From contig BCIO01000004.1 in assembly GCA_001599975.1 (NCBI GenBank), positions 2,825,328 through 2,889,327 of the forward strand: a DNA stretch of 64,000 nucleotides, in the 5' to 3' direction. Position 1 is the stretch's first letter. Each line of letters starts with the position of its first letter. The DNA comes from Cystobasidiopsis lactophilus. Lineage: Eukaryota > Basidiomycota > Agaricostilbomycetes > Agaricostilbales > Chionosphaeraceae. The position numbers and the translations under genes are program-made. Below the pieces are notes generated by a model. The model saw nothing but the letters and a program-made list of their open reading frames with translations. It was not told the origin of the DNA and made no database searches. Of this stretch, positions 23,580 through 35,160 are shown one piece after another.

Positions 23580-23934
23580 AGTCTCAGCCTCCTTGCACAA
23601 TCCTCTAGCGATATAGCAGCCTTTATAGCAGCATATGGAATGCCACGTCTGATATTGCCATTGCCACAAGCTCGTCGGCGCCTTCCTCTCGCTCGCCGGC
23701 CGTCGCCACCTTTCTTCCTGGCCTTTCTTGCGCCACCGACACTAGAACATCATGCACGACTTGTCTCCACTTACTCGGGTAGCTTCTGAGTTACTGCGGA
23801 CACTGCTTGAGCGGCCCCATCGGGCGTGTGATGTAAAATCGAGATGAGGCATGACGCTGGCGGCTCCCACCCTCCACCTTGCTCCTGGCTGTGGCCTTTC
23901 TTCTCTTCTGATTCAAGCCACTTTAAATCAAACG
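23580..23934. other. Intergenic, 355 bp
   Basis: Between the P450 stop and the catalase start, both on the plus strand. It must contain the P450 3' end and the catalase promoter. No further structure was seen. Confidence 0.4.
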
Positions 23935-26742
23935 ATGTCTTTCTCCGGAGACGGCCTTGCGCACACGAAACATGACAGCAAGCTGGCCAGCAATGCGAAA
24001 ATCGAGCAGCTCAAGGGATACACCTGGCGCGTGCCATCGGACGGACACACGCACGCCGGAGTTTTCAACGGAGCGCCAGTCGACAACCTGGACACTTCGA
24101 TGAAGTCGGGCGCCAGAGGCCCCGTCTCCATTGCCGACCCTGTGGCGGTAAGCACCCAATTTCGGCTCTTTTGCCCAAATGCTGAGGGCTTCCACCTCAG
24201 AGAGAACGCATCTCTCATTTTGATCACGAGCGAATCCCGGAGCGAGTTGTCCATGCTCGTGGAGCTGGAGCGCACGGCGTTTTCACCCTGCACACGTCGC
24301 TGGAAGATGTGTCTTGCGCCCAAGTCTTGACCGAGGTCGGAAAAGAAACGCCCATGTTCGTGCGATTCAGCACCGTTCTTGGATCAAATGGCGCCGCCGA
24401 AACCGCGCGGGAGGTGCGCGGCTTTGCGGCCAGGTTTTACACTGAGCAGGGCAACTGGGACATTGTGGGCAACAACATCCCTGTCTTCTTCATACAAGAC
24501 GGCATCAAGTTTGTCGACTTGATCCACTCCGGCAAGCCCGAGCCCCAGATCCACCTGCCCCAAGCTCAGACCGCTCATGATTCGTTCTGGGACTGGATGT
24601 CGCTTACTCCCGAGTCCGCGCACATGATGGTCTGGATGCTCTCAGACTACGCAATTCCTCGCTCGTACCGAATGACGCCCGGCTTCGGCGTCAACACGTT
24701 TGTGCTGGTCAATGCCGAGAGCAAGCGAACTTTCGTCAAATTCCATTGGAGGCCGCAACTGGGCAGACACGGTTTGGTATGGGACGAGGCCTTGAAGCTC
24801 GGTGGACAGGACCCAGACTACTTGCGACGAGACTTGGCCGAAGCCATCGAGGCCGGCGCAGGACCGAAATACGACTTTGGCGTCCAGCTCATCCCTGAAG
24901 AGGACGAACACAAGTTCGAGTTTGATCTGCTCGACTGCACCAAGCTGGTTCCGGAGGAGCTAGTGCCAATCAAATGGGTCGGCGAGCTCTACCTGAACCG
25001 AAACCCCACGTAAGTCGCCTTCTGTCCTCTTTCACCAAAACACTCGCTCAAGCGCAGTGTAGCAACTATTTTGCCGAGACCGAGCGTAAGGGCGATCCTC
25101 TGCTAACCTTTGCTGCCGCAAAGTGTGATCCCGCAATGAACAGAAATCGCCTTCTGCACGAGCAACGTTGTGCCTGGCATTGACTACTCGAATGACCCCA
25201 TGCTCCAGGTGCGTTCGTTATGTTTCAAACCGAGCGTCTTTGGTTTGAAATGTCCCCTTGGCAGCTCCGCAACTTCTCGTACTTTGTACGCTTTCCGTCT
25301 CGCCTATGACTGACCAAGTTAACCCTCAATTTTGACTCTAGGACACCCAACTCAGTCGACTGGGCGGTCCCAACTTCAGCCAGATTCCCATCAATCGGTC
25401 TCTCTGCCCGTTCATCACCACGGCCCGCGACGGGTTCCATACCCACCAGATCCCCGCTCAACCTCACTATCACCCGAATCGGTTCGAGCTGCCCAAGGTT
25501 GCGCACATGTCTGGCGAGAACTATGCCACTTCGCCAGAGGCAGTTGAAAAGGCCACCAAGGTCGACGCAGCCCACCAGACGTTTGCAGCCTACAAGTTCG
25601 AGGCCGGAACGCATGGCCGCCTCCGAGGCGCCAAATACAACGAGCACTACAACCAAGCGCAGTTGACTTACAACTCCTTTTCGGACGTCGAGAAGCAGCA
25701 CATTGTGGCGGCTGCCCAGTTCGAGTTGGGAAGGGTGGACGACCGGGGCATTCAAGAGAGGATGGTCCAGCGCTTTGCTGAAATCGACTACGACTTTGCC
25801 CTGCAAGTCACCGAGGGCTTCGGCATTCCAGTGCCGAAGACAGCCGTGCGTTTGTGTCTTCATTCCTTGCGCGTCATCCTGCTCATTTCGTCGTCCGATC
25901 AGACCGTCAACAAAGGCGACAAATCGACGGGCACCAACCCCATCTCCATGCTCGATAGTCACAACTTTTTCACCGCTTCGGGTCGCAAGATCGGTCTTTT
26001 TGCGCTCGACGGCTTCGATTCCACCCAAGTCAAGGCGGTGACCGCCGCTTTGGGCGCCATGGGCATTATTGTGCAAGTCATTGGCAGTCGCAAGGGACCC
26101 GCTTAGTGAGTCGCTCTGATCGTCGGCCTCGTTTGGGTCTAATGTGTTGGTCATGCGATCAAGTCCAAAAGGCGTGGAGATCGGCGACACCTCGGCCACT
26201 GGTGTGACCTCCACCAACTTCACCATCGAGTCGTGCCGCTCGACTCTGTTCGATGGCCTCTTCTTCCCTGACGGCGACGAGCGCTACGTCAAGGCCCTGG
26301 AGCAAGGTCGCACCATCCACTTTGTTCGCGAAGCATATGGCCACTTCAAGACCATCGCTGCGGTCGGAGCCAGTGTTCCATGGGTTGCTCACAAGTGCTT
26401 GCCGGGCAATGTGCGTCTTCTCTCCTCTTTCCGCGTCTCGAAGCTCACTTCTCTTGCGCCCGGACAAACAGCTGGACATGAAAGCAGACGCGACCAAGAG
26501 CTTCACCGAGTCCAAGGGCTTGATCATGGGCCAGCACATCACCTCGGACGACTCTAGCTTCCTTGGCAAGTGGACGAAGGGCCCGGTGGATGCCGCCTCC
26601 CTCGGAGGTGCTTTCTGCTCGGCTTTGGCCCAGCATCGCCGTGAGCCTCTCTCCCTGGCCTTTGTCCTTGCATACTCGGAATCTGACGACAAGCCCTTCT
26701 TTACCAGACTGGAGCCGAGATGTCTCGAACGTTGCATTCTAG
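23935..26742 (+). CDS. Large-subunit (clade 2) catalase with a C-terminal DJ-1/PfpI-like domain
   Basis: Converts hydrogen peroxide to water and oxygen. Ten exons (23935-24147, 24201-25009, 25063-25085, 25144-25208, 25265-25285, 25342-25845, 25903-26105, 26164-26410, 26472-26640 and 26708-26742) give 762 residues, close to E. coli HPII (753). Visible hallmarks are [16 protein letters not shown] with the distal His, [12 protein letters not shown] with the active-site Asn, and the proximal haem Tyr in RNFSYFDTQ (about residue 376), encoded by a 21-nt exon. The C-terminal third ([18 protein letters not shown] onward) matches the flavodoxin/amidotransferase-like domain of large catalases. There is no obvious signal peptide or PTS1; the C-terminus is SNVAF. 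An upstream frame could add residues, but this start fits the collinear alignment. Confidence 0.95.
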
Positions 26743-27039
26743 CTTGGTGGTGGCGGCGATATGGCTTCTGTTCCTGACCGTAGCCCCCTTTCCCGCGCTC
26801 TTTGTTCATAACTGCTCTGTACTCTCATGTTAGTGCAATGCCACAAGCAAACAACTTGCTGCCGCCACCCGAAAAAAAAGTCTCCGCGCCGCCGCACTCT
26901 CTTTTCAAGACGAGCACACCTGCCTTCTGCCCAAGCTCCCTTTCGTTTTGATGTCGAGGCCTCTGTTACAGAGTACTGCTGTCCACGCTCTGAGGCCCTC
27001 GAACGGCACTTCCGCCGTCCTTCTTGCTCTCGAGAGTCG
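26743..27039. other. Intergenic, about 300 bp, before the left repeat array
   Basis: Downstream of the catalase stop. Its relation to the repeat array could not be settled; no gene was seen. Confidence 0.35.
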
Positions 27040-30000
27040 AGAACGCCGTGACAGCTGTCAACCTCCAATTTGCTCTCGCTGTGCCCGTTGATGTCTTCTG
27101 TCGTAAAACTCTCAAAGCGCATCGGAATGGGCTTTCGAGAGCTGCCAGAGGAGCGGCCCGACTCTGCAGTCTCAAAGGCTCAAAGCTATCAGGCTGCTTG
27201 CTTCCTCTTTCGCCCAAATTCGCCCCAGGCTTGGTGAGTCGCCAGACACCATCCGTAAACCGAATTTTCATTGATTTGAGTGATTTTGTCTTGGCATCAC
27301 AGCTCAACAAGTTGGTTTGGCAACCGTCGAGCTCGAACTCCAAAGATGGTGAGCGGGCATTTTACCTCCAGACATCTTGTCTTTGCTGACTGGTCTCAGT
27401 CCACCTGATGAATCTGCTTACAGCTGCAATAAGCCTCATCATGCAGTCCGCGCCTCCAAAGGCCAAACCCTATCACTGGGGCCTGTTGTCGATATCAAAC
27501 GTTGGTGCATCAGACCTACGAGATTGGTTCGTCTTCTTCCACTTTTAGGACACTCGCTACGGTCTTACGGTCTTTGAAGTCGTACAGAGTGACGCGAGGT
27601 TCGAAACACAAGGACGCTGTGGGCTCTGAATTGGTGGCAAGGTTGGTCCTCGGGCTTTGCACCTTTGCTCTTGCTTTCCTCTTGAGCTTGAACGATTCTT
27701 TGGTACCAACAGGCATGAATCGCGACTGTACTTCCGCACCCCATTAGCAATTGATGCTCCCACTTTGCTCACCACCTCTCTTCCCGCCACTTTCTGGAGG
27801 TTCGTTCTGACTCTACCTTTGACTGCCTCTTCCCATGTCTCAGACGTCCAGTCTCCTCGAACAGCTCCCTACGAAGTCTTGTTATCTAGGGACAACACGT
27901 CGGAGGTTCGTTCGGCGCTCCCCCTTCAGACTCAACCCCAATCTGATTCTCTCAGCCCTCATCTTCGAACAGCTCGGCCCTTTCGATCTCAGGTCGATGA
28001 GTGGATACATTTGACTTGCAAGCCACCCAAACCGGGAGCTGCTGCCGCTGGGCCGAAAGACTGGTGGCTTTACCTTTGCTTGTGGTGGTGAGCGCTCTTC
28101 TCTTCTTAGACGCTTTCGTGGAGAAGACGTCTATAAAGTTAGGCTTCATTCACAGTTCTAGAAGCTGCTGTTGTCCAGTAGCTCCGACCAGACCTCGGGC
28201 GATGCTCCTTTTGAGACTTTGGTGAGTGCTCGGGCACCACCGCAGATCGTGCGTCTGAGCAATCTTGTTGATCTTTCCCTGTACCTCACAGGTTTCCCAT
28301 CTGAGTATACCAAGTTCCGAACTGCATGATGGCAGACGAAATGGTGAGCCGACCCAGCGAGCCTTTAGACCTTCCGACTTACGAATGTGGTCTGCCTTTG
28401 CTCGTGCGGTTGCCCTCACAGCTCTACCCAAAATTCAATGTGTCCAAACTCCTCCACCGCCCTGATTTCCAACAAGAAAGACGCGGTCTAGCACCTTTTG
28501 ACCTTCTCTGCCCAACTTTGAATTGGCAGCTAAAGGGATTGGTTCGTTCGGCTTCCCTTGATTGACACTTCTTTAAGGTCTCCATTCTTGGCTGTACGAA
28601 CAGGCGGACATGAGGCTCGAAAGCACCAGGCTTCCGCGCTTTGGGGCGGGTGGCAAGGTTGGTTTCGCTGCTTTCACATTTTGCTACTGTTTCCGCTCGA
28701 GCTTAGAACTTGAATGGCTGCCTCCAACAGGCATGAACGACTGCTGTCTCTTTCATCAAACACCAACAGCTGACGCTCCCACTTTGCCCACCACCTTTCC
28801 CTTGGGACTTTTTGGAGGTTCGTCCTGGCTTCACCTTTGACTGCCTCCTATCGTGTCTAAGTAGTCCCTTCGCGCGAACAGCTCCCTATGCAGCTTTATC
28901 ATCTTGGAACAATACACAGAGGTTCGTCCGGCGCTCCCCGTTCAGACTCAACCCCAATCTGATTTCGCCAATTGGTGTTTCGAACAGCTCGCCCCTTTCG
29001 ATTTCAGGGTTGAGACCTGGCAGAGGTCTAACTTGCAAGCCACCGAAACCCGGAGCTGGTGCCGCTGGGCCTAAAGACTGGTGGCTTGACCCTTGCATGT
29101 GTCGGTGAGCGCTCCTCCCTTTTTAGACGCTTTCGTGGAGTAACCGTCTCAAAGCACTTGGACCCGGCTCACAGGTCTAAAAGCTGCTGTGGCCCAGTAG
29201 CTCCGACCAGACCTCGGGCGATGCTCCTTTTCAGACTTGGTGAGTGCTCGGGCACCACCGCAGATCGTCTGTCTGAGCAATCTGGTTGGTACTCCTCCAC
29301 TTCACAGGCGTTTTTTCTGAGTATACCAAGCTCCGAGCTGCACCGTAGCAGATGGAAAGGTGAGCGGCCGGCCGAAGCTTTAGATCGTCCGACTGACGAA
29401 GAAGTTCTCCTTGTGCACTTCTGTTGACAGCTCTACCCAAGCTTCAAGTATCCAAAAGTCTTTCGTCGCCCTAACAGTAACACGACGGACGCGCTCTAAC
29501 ACTTTTGGCCTTCCCTGCCCAACTTTGAACGCTTGCAGCTACCACGCTCGGAGATCGGTTCGTTTGGTTTTCCCTTCTTAGACACCTCCCCAAGGTCTGC
29601 GCATGGGTGAAAGTTACGAACAGACGGACGTGAGGCTCGAAAACACCAGGATTTCTGCGCTCCCGAGCAGGTGGCAAGGTTGGTCTTTGCTCCCACCATT
29701 TTGCTACTGCTTTCCGCTCGAGCTTAGAACTTGAATGGCTGCCTCCAACAGGCATGAGCGACTGCTGTCTCTTTCATCAAACACCCACTCTCACTTGGCC
29801 CGCCACCTTTCCCTTGGGACTTCTTGGAGGTTCGTTCCCGCCTCACCTTTGACTGCCTCCTCCCATGTCTGAGTCTCCCAGTTTTGCGAACAGCTCCCTA
29901 CGAAGCCTTATCGTCTTGAACAATGAGGTTCGTCCAGGCGCTCCCATCAGACTCAACCCCAATCTGAGTCCACTCCATGGTCTTCGAACAGCTTGGCCCT

Positions 30001-30090
30001 TTTGGATCTCAGGGTCGATGAGCCCAATAGGTTTGATTTGCAATCAGTCGTCCCATTGCCTCGAAATGTAACTCGTACCTTTGGGGCTGG
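27040..30090 (+). repeat. Left tandem repeat array, about 1.02 kb period, three diverged copies
   Basis: Anchors recur at constant spacing: the CCAACAGGCATGA word lies near 27708, 28725 and 29747 (spacing about 1018 and 1021). Its flanks (AGGTTGGT upstream; GAACAGCTCCCTA and CTCAACCCCAATCTGA downstream) recur in the same order. Copies 2 and 3 are most alike (for example about 28020-28260 against 29034-29280); copy 1 is more diverged. Each unit has several splice-like junctions (CACAG before, GTGAGT after short open stretches), so transcribed exons are possible, but no frame is conserved through all copies. The left boundary is approximate. Units of the right array share a core with these in inverted orientation. 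Confidence 0.8.
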
Positions 30091-30407
30091 CTTCGGCGGC
30101 CGGCTTGAATTTTAGGCCGGCTTTGCATCCTCCTCCTCCTCCCCTGGTCGGACAGCCCTCCAGCTTGTCTTTGTTATCCTACTGTGTATCCTGTAACACT
30201 TGACAACGTGCCACCCGAGAGGATCGTCGAGGGTCAAACCCACGAGAGGAGCATATTTTTTCACGCAGCTCAACCGTCCCTTTGAGGCGCGTTGGACCTT
30301 GTCCCTGAGCAAACAACAAACTTGGTCCGAATGATTGCTTGGCGTTGTCCCCAATAACTTCTTGAACCTATTCAACCACACGATTTAACGACCACTTTAG
30401 ACAAACA
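30091..30407. other. Intergenic, about 317 bp, transporter upstream region
   Basis: Between the left array and the nucleotide-sugar transporter start; likely its promoter. A CT-rich segment (CATCCTCCTCCTCCTCCCC) lies at about 30126. Nothing else was identified. Confidence 0.4.
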
Positions 30408-32115
30408 ATGAGCGCGAGTAATAATGGAGCACAAGGACCGGCTTTGTTCGGCGTGCCTCTTAAATACATCTCCTTGTTCGTTTGCCTCTTATTGATCTTA
30501 ATGAAGAGACTAATAAGGTCGACAGAGTCACGTTGACAGTGCAGAACTCGCTATTGACCATCCTCTTGCACTATGTAATGTCGCGTCTCCCTCAAATTCA
30601 ATAGAGTCAAGGACTAAGGCAAACAATAGTCCAGGGCATACGGCGCGCCTTACTCCTCAGCCGCCGCTGTCCTCCTCAACGAGTTGCTCAAAGGCTCCAT
30701 CTCCTTCGGCGTCGCTTTATACAACACCTACTCCTCCCCCTTATCCTCGTCTTACTCCGGTTCTTCCTCCCCAACTTTGGGTCCCAGCTCTTCGTCTTTG
30801 CAACTGGAAAAAGCAGATTGGGACTTGTCCAAGCAGCGCAAGCTCAGCATACCCGGGCATGGCGCGTACAGCGACGGAGGCATGCGGGTCACCGATTTGT
30901 TGGTGCGGCTGAGGAAGTTGAGGAGGGAGATCATCAGCCCCGATTGTTGGAAGTTGTCCATCCCTGCTATCCTCTACGTCATCCAGAACAGTATGTCCTT
31001 GGCTCCCTTGATCTTTGACGGCGAGGGCTGATGGAACGAACGACCAGACCTGCAGTTTGTGGCCGCCTCCAACCTCGACGTGGCCACCTTCCAAGTGTCC
31101 TACCAAATGAAGATCCTCACCACCGCCCTGTTCTCCGTCCTGATGCTCAAGCGCCGCTTGACCACGACCAAGTGGCTCTCCTTACTCGGCCTAGCCTTGG
31201 GCGTCGGCATCGTCCAGATCCAAGCTGGCCAAGCTTCCGGCGCTTCCACCTCCCAACCTGTGCACGCTATGGACCCAGCTAAAGGCTTCATGGCCGTCGC
31301 AGCCGCCTGCTTGACCTCTGGCCTGGCCGGGGTGTACTTCGAAATGGTCCTCAAAGGCTCCACTGCCGACTTATGGATCCGAAATGTCCAACTCGCAGGC
31401 TGGAGCATCATCCCCGCTTTGGTCCCTGCCTTCTTCCCCGACTTCTCCTTCAACGCGCTCACCGATCTGGACTCGTACTCTTCCGGCTTTGGAGAGGCCC
31501 TAGGGGGGATGGCCACCCGCGCGTTTGGAGTGAGCAGCGAGAAGTGGATGTTCAATGGCTTTGGAGCTTGGGCTTGGGCTGTGGTCTTGTGCCAGGTGTT
31601 CGGGGGTTTAATCACCGCGTTGGTCATTAAGTTTTCCGATAACATCCTCAAAGTACGTCCTCTCTTACACCACAAATGGATTTGGTGTTGACTGGGAGGT
31701 GGACGACTAGGGATTCGCCACTTCTCTATCGATCGTGCTCTCCTTCGTGGCTGGCATCATCCTCTTCAACTTTCAAATCACGCCTTCATTCGTCATCGGC
31801 TGCTCCGTCGTGCTCTCCGCCACTTACATCTACAACTCCCCTACCTCCTCCTCCCCCTCCCCTCCCTCTCGCAACCCATCATCAACTCCAATCCTTCAAG
31901 GTCCCTCCCAATTCTCCTCCCCGACCAAATTGGAAAAACGAGATGGAGGCCTGGCCTTGTCTTTTGACAGCCCAGAACCGTTCAATCGAAGACCGCACGA
32001 TGTGTCAACGCCGCCTACCAACATTGCAGGGGTGCAAGGGGATCAATCACCGCACTTTCAGAGGTTCAATAATGCCAGTCCGAAGAGTGAGGATCCGTAC
32101 GGACCACAGCGGTAG
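30408..32115 (+). CDS. Nucleotide-sugar transporter, SLC35A type (UDP-galactose/UDP-GlcNAc-like)
   Basis: Golgi or ER antiporter that brings nucleotide sugars into the lumen for glycosylation. Exons 30408-30475, 30526-30574, 30630-30990, 31048-31652 and 31711-32115 give 495 residues. The family signature begins with KYISLVTLTVQNS built over intron 1, whose branch site is visible as ACTAAT. It continues with IPAILYVIQNNLQFVAASNL and TFQVSYQMKILTTALFSV, then SGLAGVYFEMVLKGS and GGLITALVIKFSDNILKGFA. The region between the first helices carries a Ser-rich insert. The C-terminus is a long Ser/Pro-rich cytosolic tail. About ten TM segments are expected. The substrate is not decided by sequence alone. 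The gene is enclosed by inverted repeat arrays on both sides. Confidence 0.92.
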
Positions 32116-32950
32116 CCTTCTTCTTCTTCCTCGCCTTTCTTTTGGGCAAAGGCAAAGGGTGGTGGGAACAACAACCAAGCGGGAAATCGCCTCTCGCACC
32201 CAATACCTCGACCACTCTTTGAACCCGGCCCGCTTCACGCTCTCACAAAACGACTTACCCTTCCAAAACGCCCTTCGCACTTCTTAATCCTCGGCTTCAC
32301 ACACAACCTTTTTAGACTTTTCTCTTCTCTTTCTCGTCCTCCAAACTTGGGCGCCACGCACGAAAAAAACCCTCCACCAAAAACAGCCCCAAGTCAGCTT
32401 TGGCCAGACTTTCACTCTTGCATTCTCTCAGTTTCTGCGGTGCCATCACTCTTAACGTCCACACAAAACGAAGGCTCCCGCCCACCCCGCTCGGCCTAGA
32501 AGCGCTTTCAAAGACGGCCCGTTGCTTTCTATATATTGTCGCCCTTTCTCTCGCCAAGCAAAATTCTCTCTTTTCGTTTGCTGTTCTCTTTAGACTTTAC
32601 TTCTTTTTACAATTCTTCAACGCCAAGAGGGGGCTTATGTGGCAAAGAGGAATGGGGACGGGTTTCCCCTCTCTCTCTCTCTCTCTTAGACTCTCGCGGG
32701 GGAGCTTGTTTGGCGTTTGCTCTAGCCCTTCGTTTTCTCTTGCAAAATAAAAACAGGAATGGAAAAACAAGTATAGATTATGGAGTCGTCAAGGTGCTTG
32801 GCTGGAGCTCGAGACATCAGGGAGGGAGCAGGGAGGTAGCCAGCGAGAAAGGAGCGGTGCACGACGGTAGAAAGTGCAGCAGCTTAGGGAAGAGATGCAA
32901 TAGAGGGACCAAAGCAGCTGTTCGGACGCCAGATTCTTAGACGCTGCGGG
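32116..32950. other. Intergenic, about 835 bp, with CT simple repeat
   Basis: Downstream of the transporter. It contains a (CT)n run at about 32669-32686 and T- and C-rich stretches. No gene or RNA was recognised. It separates the transporter from the right repeat array. Confidence 0.4.
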
Positions 32951-35160
32951 AAGCGTCAGAGAGGGAAGCCCGGACCGAACCTTTCAGAGGTGGCGAAAAG
33001 GTGTGAGCAAAAGTGGAAGTGGTAGCTGCTCGTGGTAAATCCTGTTGAAGGCACTCAACCTCTTCAGCCCAACAAGAGCAAAATTGGAGAGCGCGAGACC
33101 AACCATTCTCGAAAGTGAGGCCTGCTCGTCCGGATTCGCGTCAATCTGTCGGGCATCAAAGATGGTTTAGACGCGAAAAAGCGTGTCTGAAAGGAGGAGA
33201 GGACCGAACGGATGGTTCAAGTAACGCTGAGCTGAAGACGTGCCCAAGGGCCATGGCGAGCAGAGCACAACTGATTGATGCTGTCAAGCCGGCAGAGGAA
33301 TCTGAGCAGACTTAAAGCTTGTTGGAGCTGAGAGAGGCAAATTGGATGACAAGGAGGGGCTGTCCGTCTCGAATCAATATGAGACGCGCCCAGGAGCAAG
33401 TCTAGGAGGGAGCCCGAACGAACCTTTCAGAGGAGAGGCGGAGAAGAGTGCGGGCAAAATAGGACTAGTAACCTCCCGTTATCAATGCTGTTGGAGCCTC
33501 ATCGAATCGTGAGCCCAATAAGAGCAAAAGTGGAGAGCGCCAGACCAACCTCGCACTCTCCAACACCTCGTCTTCAAGATTTGCGTCAATCTGTTCGGTC
33601 CTCAAAGAAAATTCAGGCCCGAAAGAGCATGCCTGAAAAATAAGGAACCGAACGAGCCCTCTAAGTGATGTCGAGCTGAAGAATGCCCATGGGCCATGGT
33701 GAGCAGAGCCCAACTGATTGATGCTGTCAAGACAGTAGAGGAGCTAGAGCGGATTTAAAGCTTGTTGGGGCTGAGAGGCCGAATTGGGATGACAGGGAGG
33801 AGCTGTTCTTGCGAGACGTTTGAGACGCGCTCAGGAGCAAGTCTAGGAGGGAGCCCGAACGAACCTTTCAGAGGAGAGGCGGAGAAGAGTGCGGGCAAAA
33901 CCGTTATCAATGCTGTTGGACCCTCGCCGACTCGTGAGCCCAATAAGAGCAAAAGTGGAAAGCGCCAGACCAACCTTGCACTCTTCAACACCGAGTCTTC
34001 AGGATTCGCGTCAATCTGGTCCGTTCCATCAAAATCATGAGACCCGAAAGAGCATGTCTGACGAAAGAAGGAACCGAACGAGTGCTCCAAGTGATGCTGA
34101 GCTGAAGAATGCCCATGGGCCATGGCGAGCAGAGCCCGACTTCTGATGCTGCCAAGGCGGCAGGGGAATCTAAGCAACATATTTAAGGCTGGTTGAAGCT
34201 GAGCATGGCAAGCCGATGACAAGGAGGAGCTGCTCGTCCTGAAAACTTGAAGACGCGCTCAGGAGCAAGTCTAGGAGGGAGCCCGAACGAACCTTTCAGA
34301 GGAGAAGTGGCGAAGGTGCTGGTAAAGTGGGATTCTTGGATGCTCATTTTCAATCCTGTTGGAGCACTTCCGTCATCTTGACCTCAATAAGAGCAAAAGT
34401 GGAAAGCGCCAGACCAACCTTGCACTCTTCAACACCGCGTCTTCAAGATTTGCGTCAATCTGTTCGGCTTTAAAGTCGTATTCAGACCCAAAGAGTGTGT
34501 CTAAAGGAGGAAAGAACCGAACGAGTGCTCTAAGTGATGCTGAGGTTGAAGAAGTGGCCAAAGGCGATGGTGAGCAGAGCGTAATTTCTGATGCTTTCAA
34601 GCCGGCAGAGGGATCAGAGCAGATTTGAAGCTTGTTGAAGCTGAGCAGGGTAAGAGGATGATAAGGGAGGAGCTGTTCAAGCGTGACACGTCAGGCGCGC
34701 TCAGGAGCAAGTCTAGAAAGGAAGCCGCAACGAACCTTCCTCAGAGAAGACGTGGCGGGGGTGTGGGCAATGTAGGACTAGTAACCTCCCATTGTCAATG
34801 CTGTTGGAGCCTCTCCGAACCTTGAGCCCAATAAGAGCAAAAGTGGAAAGCGCGAGACCAACCTGGCACTCTTCAACACCGCCCTTCAAGATTTGCGTCA
34901 ATCTGTTCGATCGACAAGACCTTGTCTTAGATCCGAATGAACGTGTCTGAAAATGGAGGAACCGAACGGATGCTCTGAGACTCTGAGTGAGGTTGAGGAA
35001 GAGGAGGCCATCGTTGGACAGAGAGCAAGTTTTGACGCCATTAAGGCCGGCGACGGAGAAAGGCGAGCTCATACTCTTGCAGAAGCTGTGATTGACACGA
35101 TCCAAGGTAGACAGCGAGTCGTAAGTGACAAGGTCTGAAAGGTTGACAGGCCGCTCACCA
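32951..35160 (-). repeat. Right tandem repeat array, about 0.44 kb period, five diverged copies
   Basis: The word CCCGAACGAACCTTTCAGAG or close variants recurs near 32968, 33412, 33852, 34281 and 34723 (spacing about 430-445 bp). Each unit also holds CAATAAGAGCAAAAGTGGA, AGACCAACC, GCGTCAATCTGTTCG and GCTGAGCTGAAGA-type words in fixed order. Copies are roughly 80-90% alike by eye, the outer ones more diverged. Read on the minus strand the unit contains an AGGTTGGT...TTTTGCTCTT...CCAACAG module that matches the left array on the plus strand, so the arrays are inverted relative to each other. Short frames in two or three units share peptide pieces (RLVWRFPLLLLLGSR), but indels break them, and I do not call genes. 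A further degraded unit may extend to about 35450. Confidence 0.82.

Noticed and set aside
24181-24330. Suspected frameshift in catalase near GFHLREN
   Set aside because: A 53 bp intron (24148-24200) restores a perfectly collinear catalase sequence, so no frameshift is needed.
30408-32115. Centromere core flanked by inverted repeats
   Set aside because: The layout recalls fission yeast centromeres, but the core holds a normal intron-bearing gene and there is no independent evidence, so it stays only as one possibility in the findings.
33755-34222. 155-codon minus-strand frame in the right repeat array
   Set aside because: Spans one repeat unit; other units have indels that break it, so coding is not supported.
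27040-35160. Reading the two arrays as a retroelement or DNA transposon with terminal repeats
   Set aside because: No transposase, reverse transcriptase or integrase signal lies between the arms; the central gene is an ordinary nucleotide-sugar transporter.
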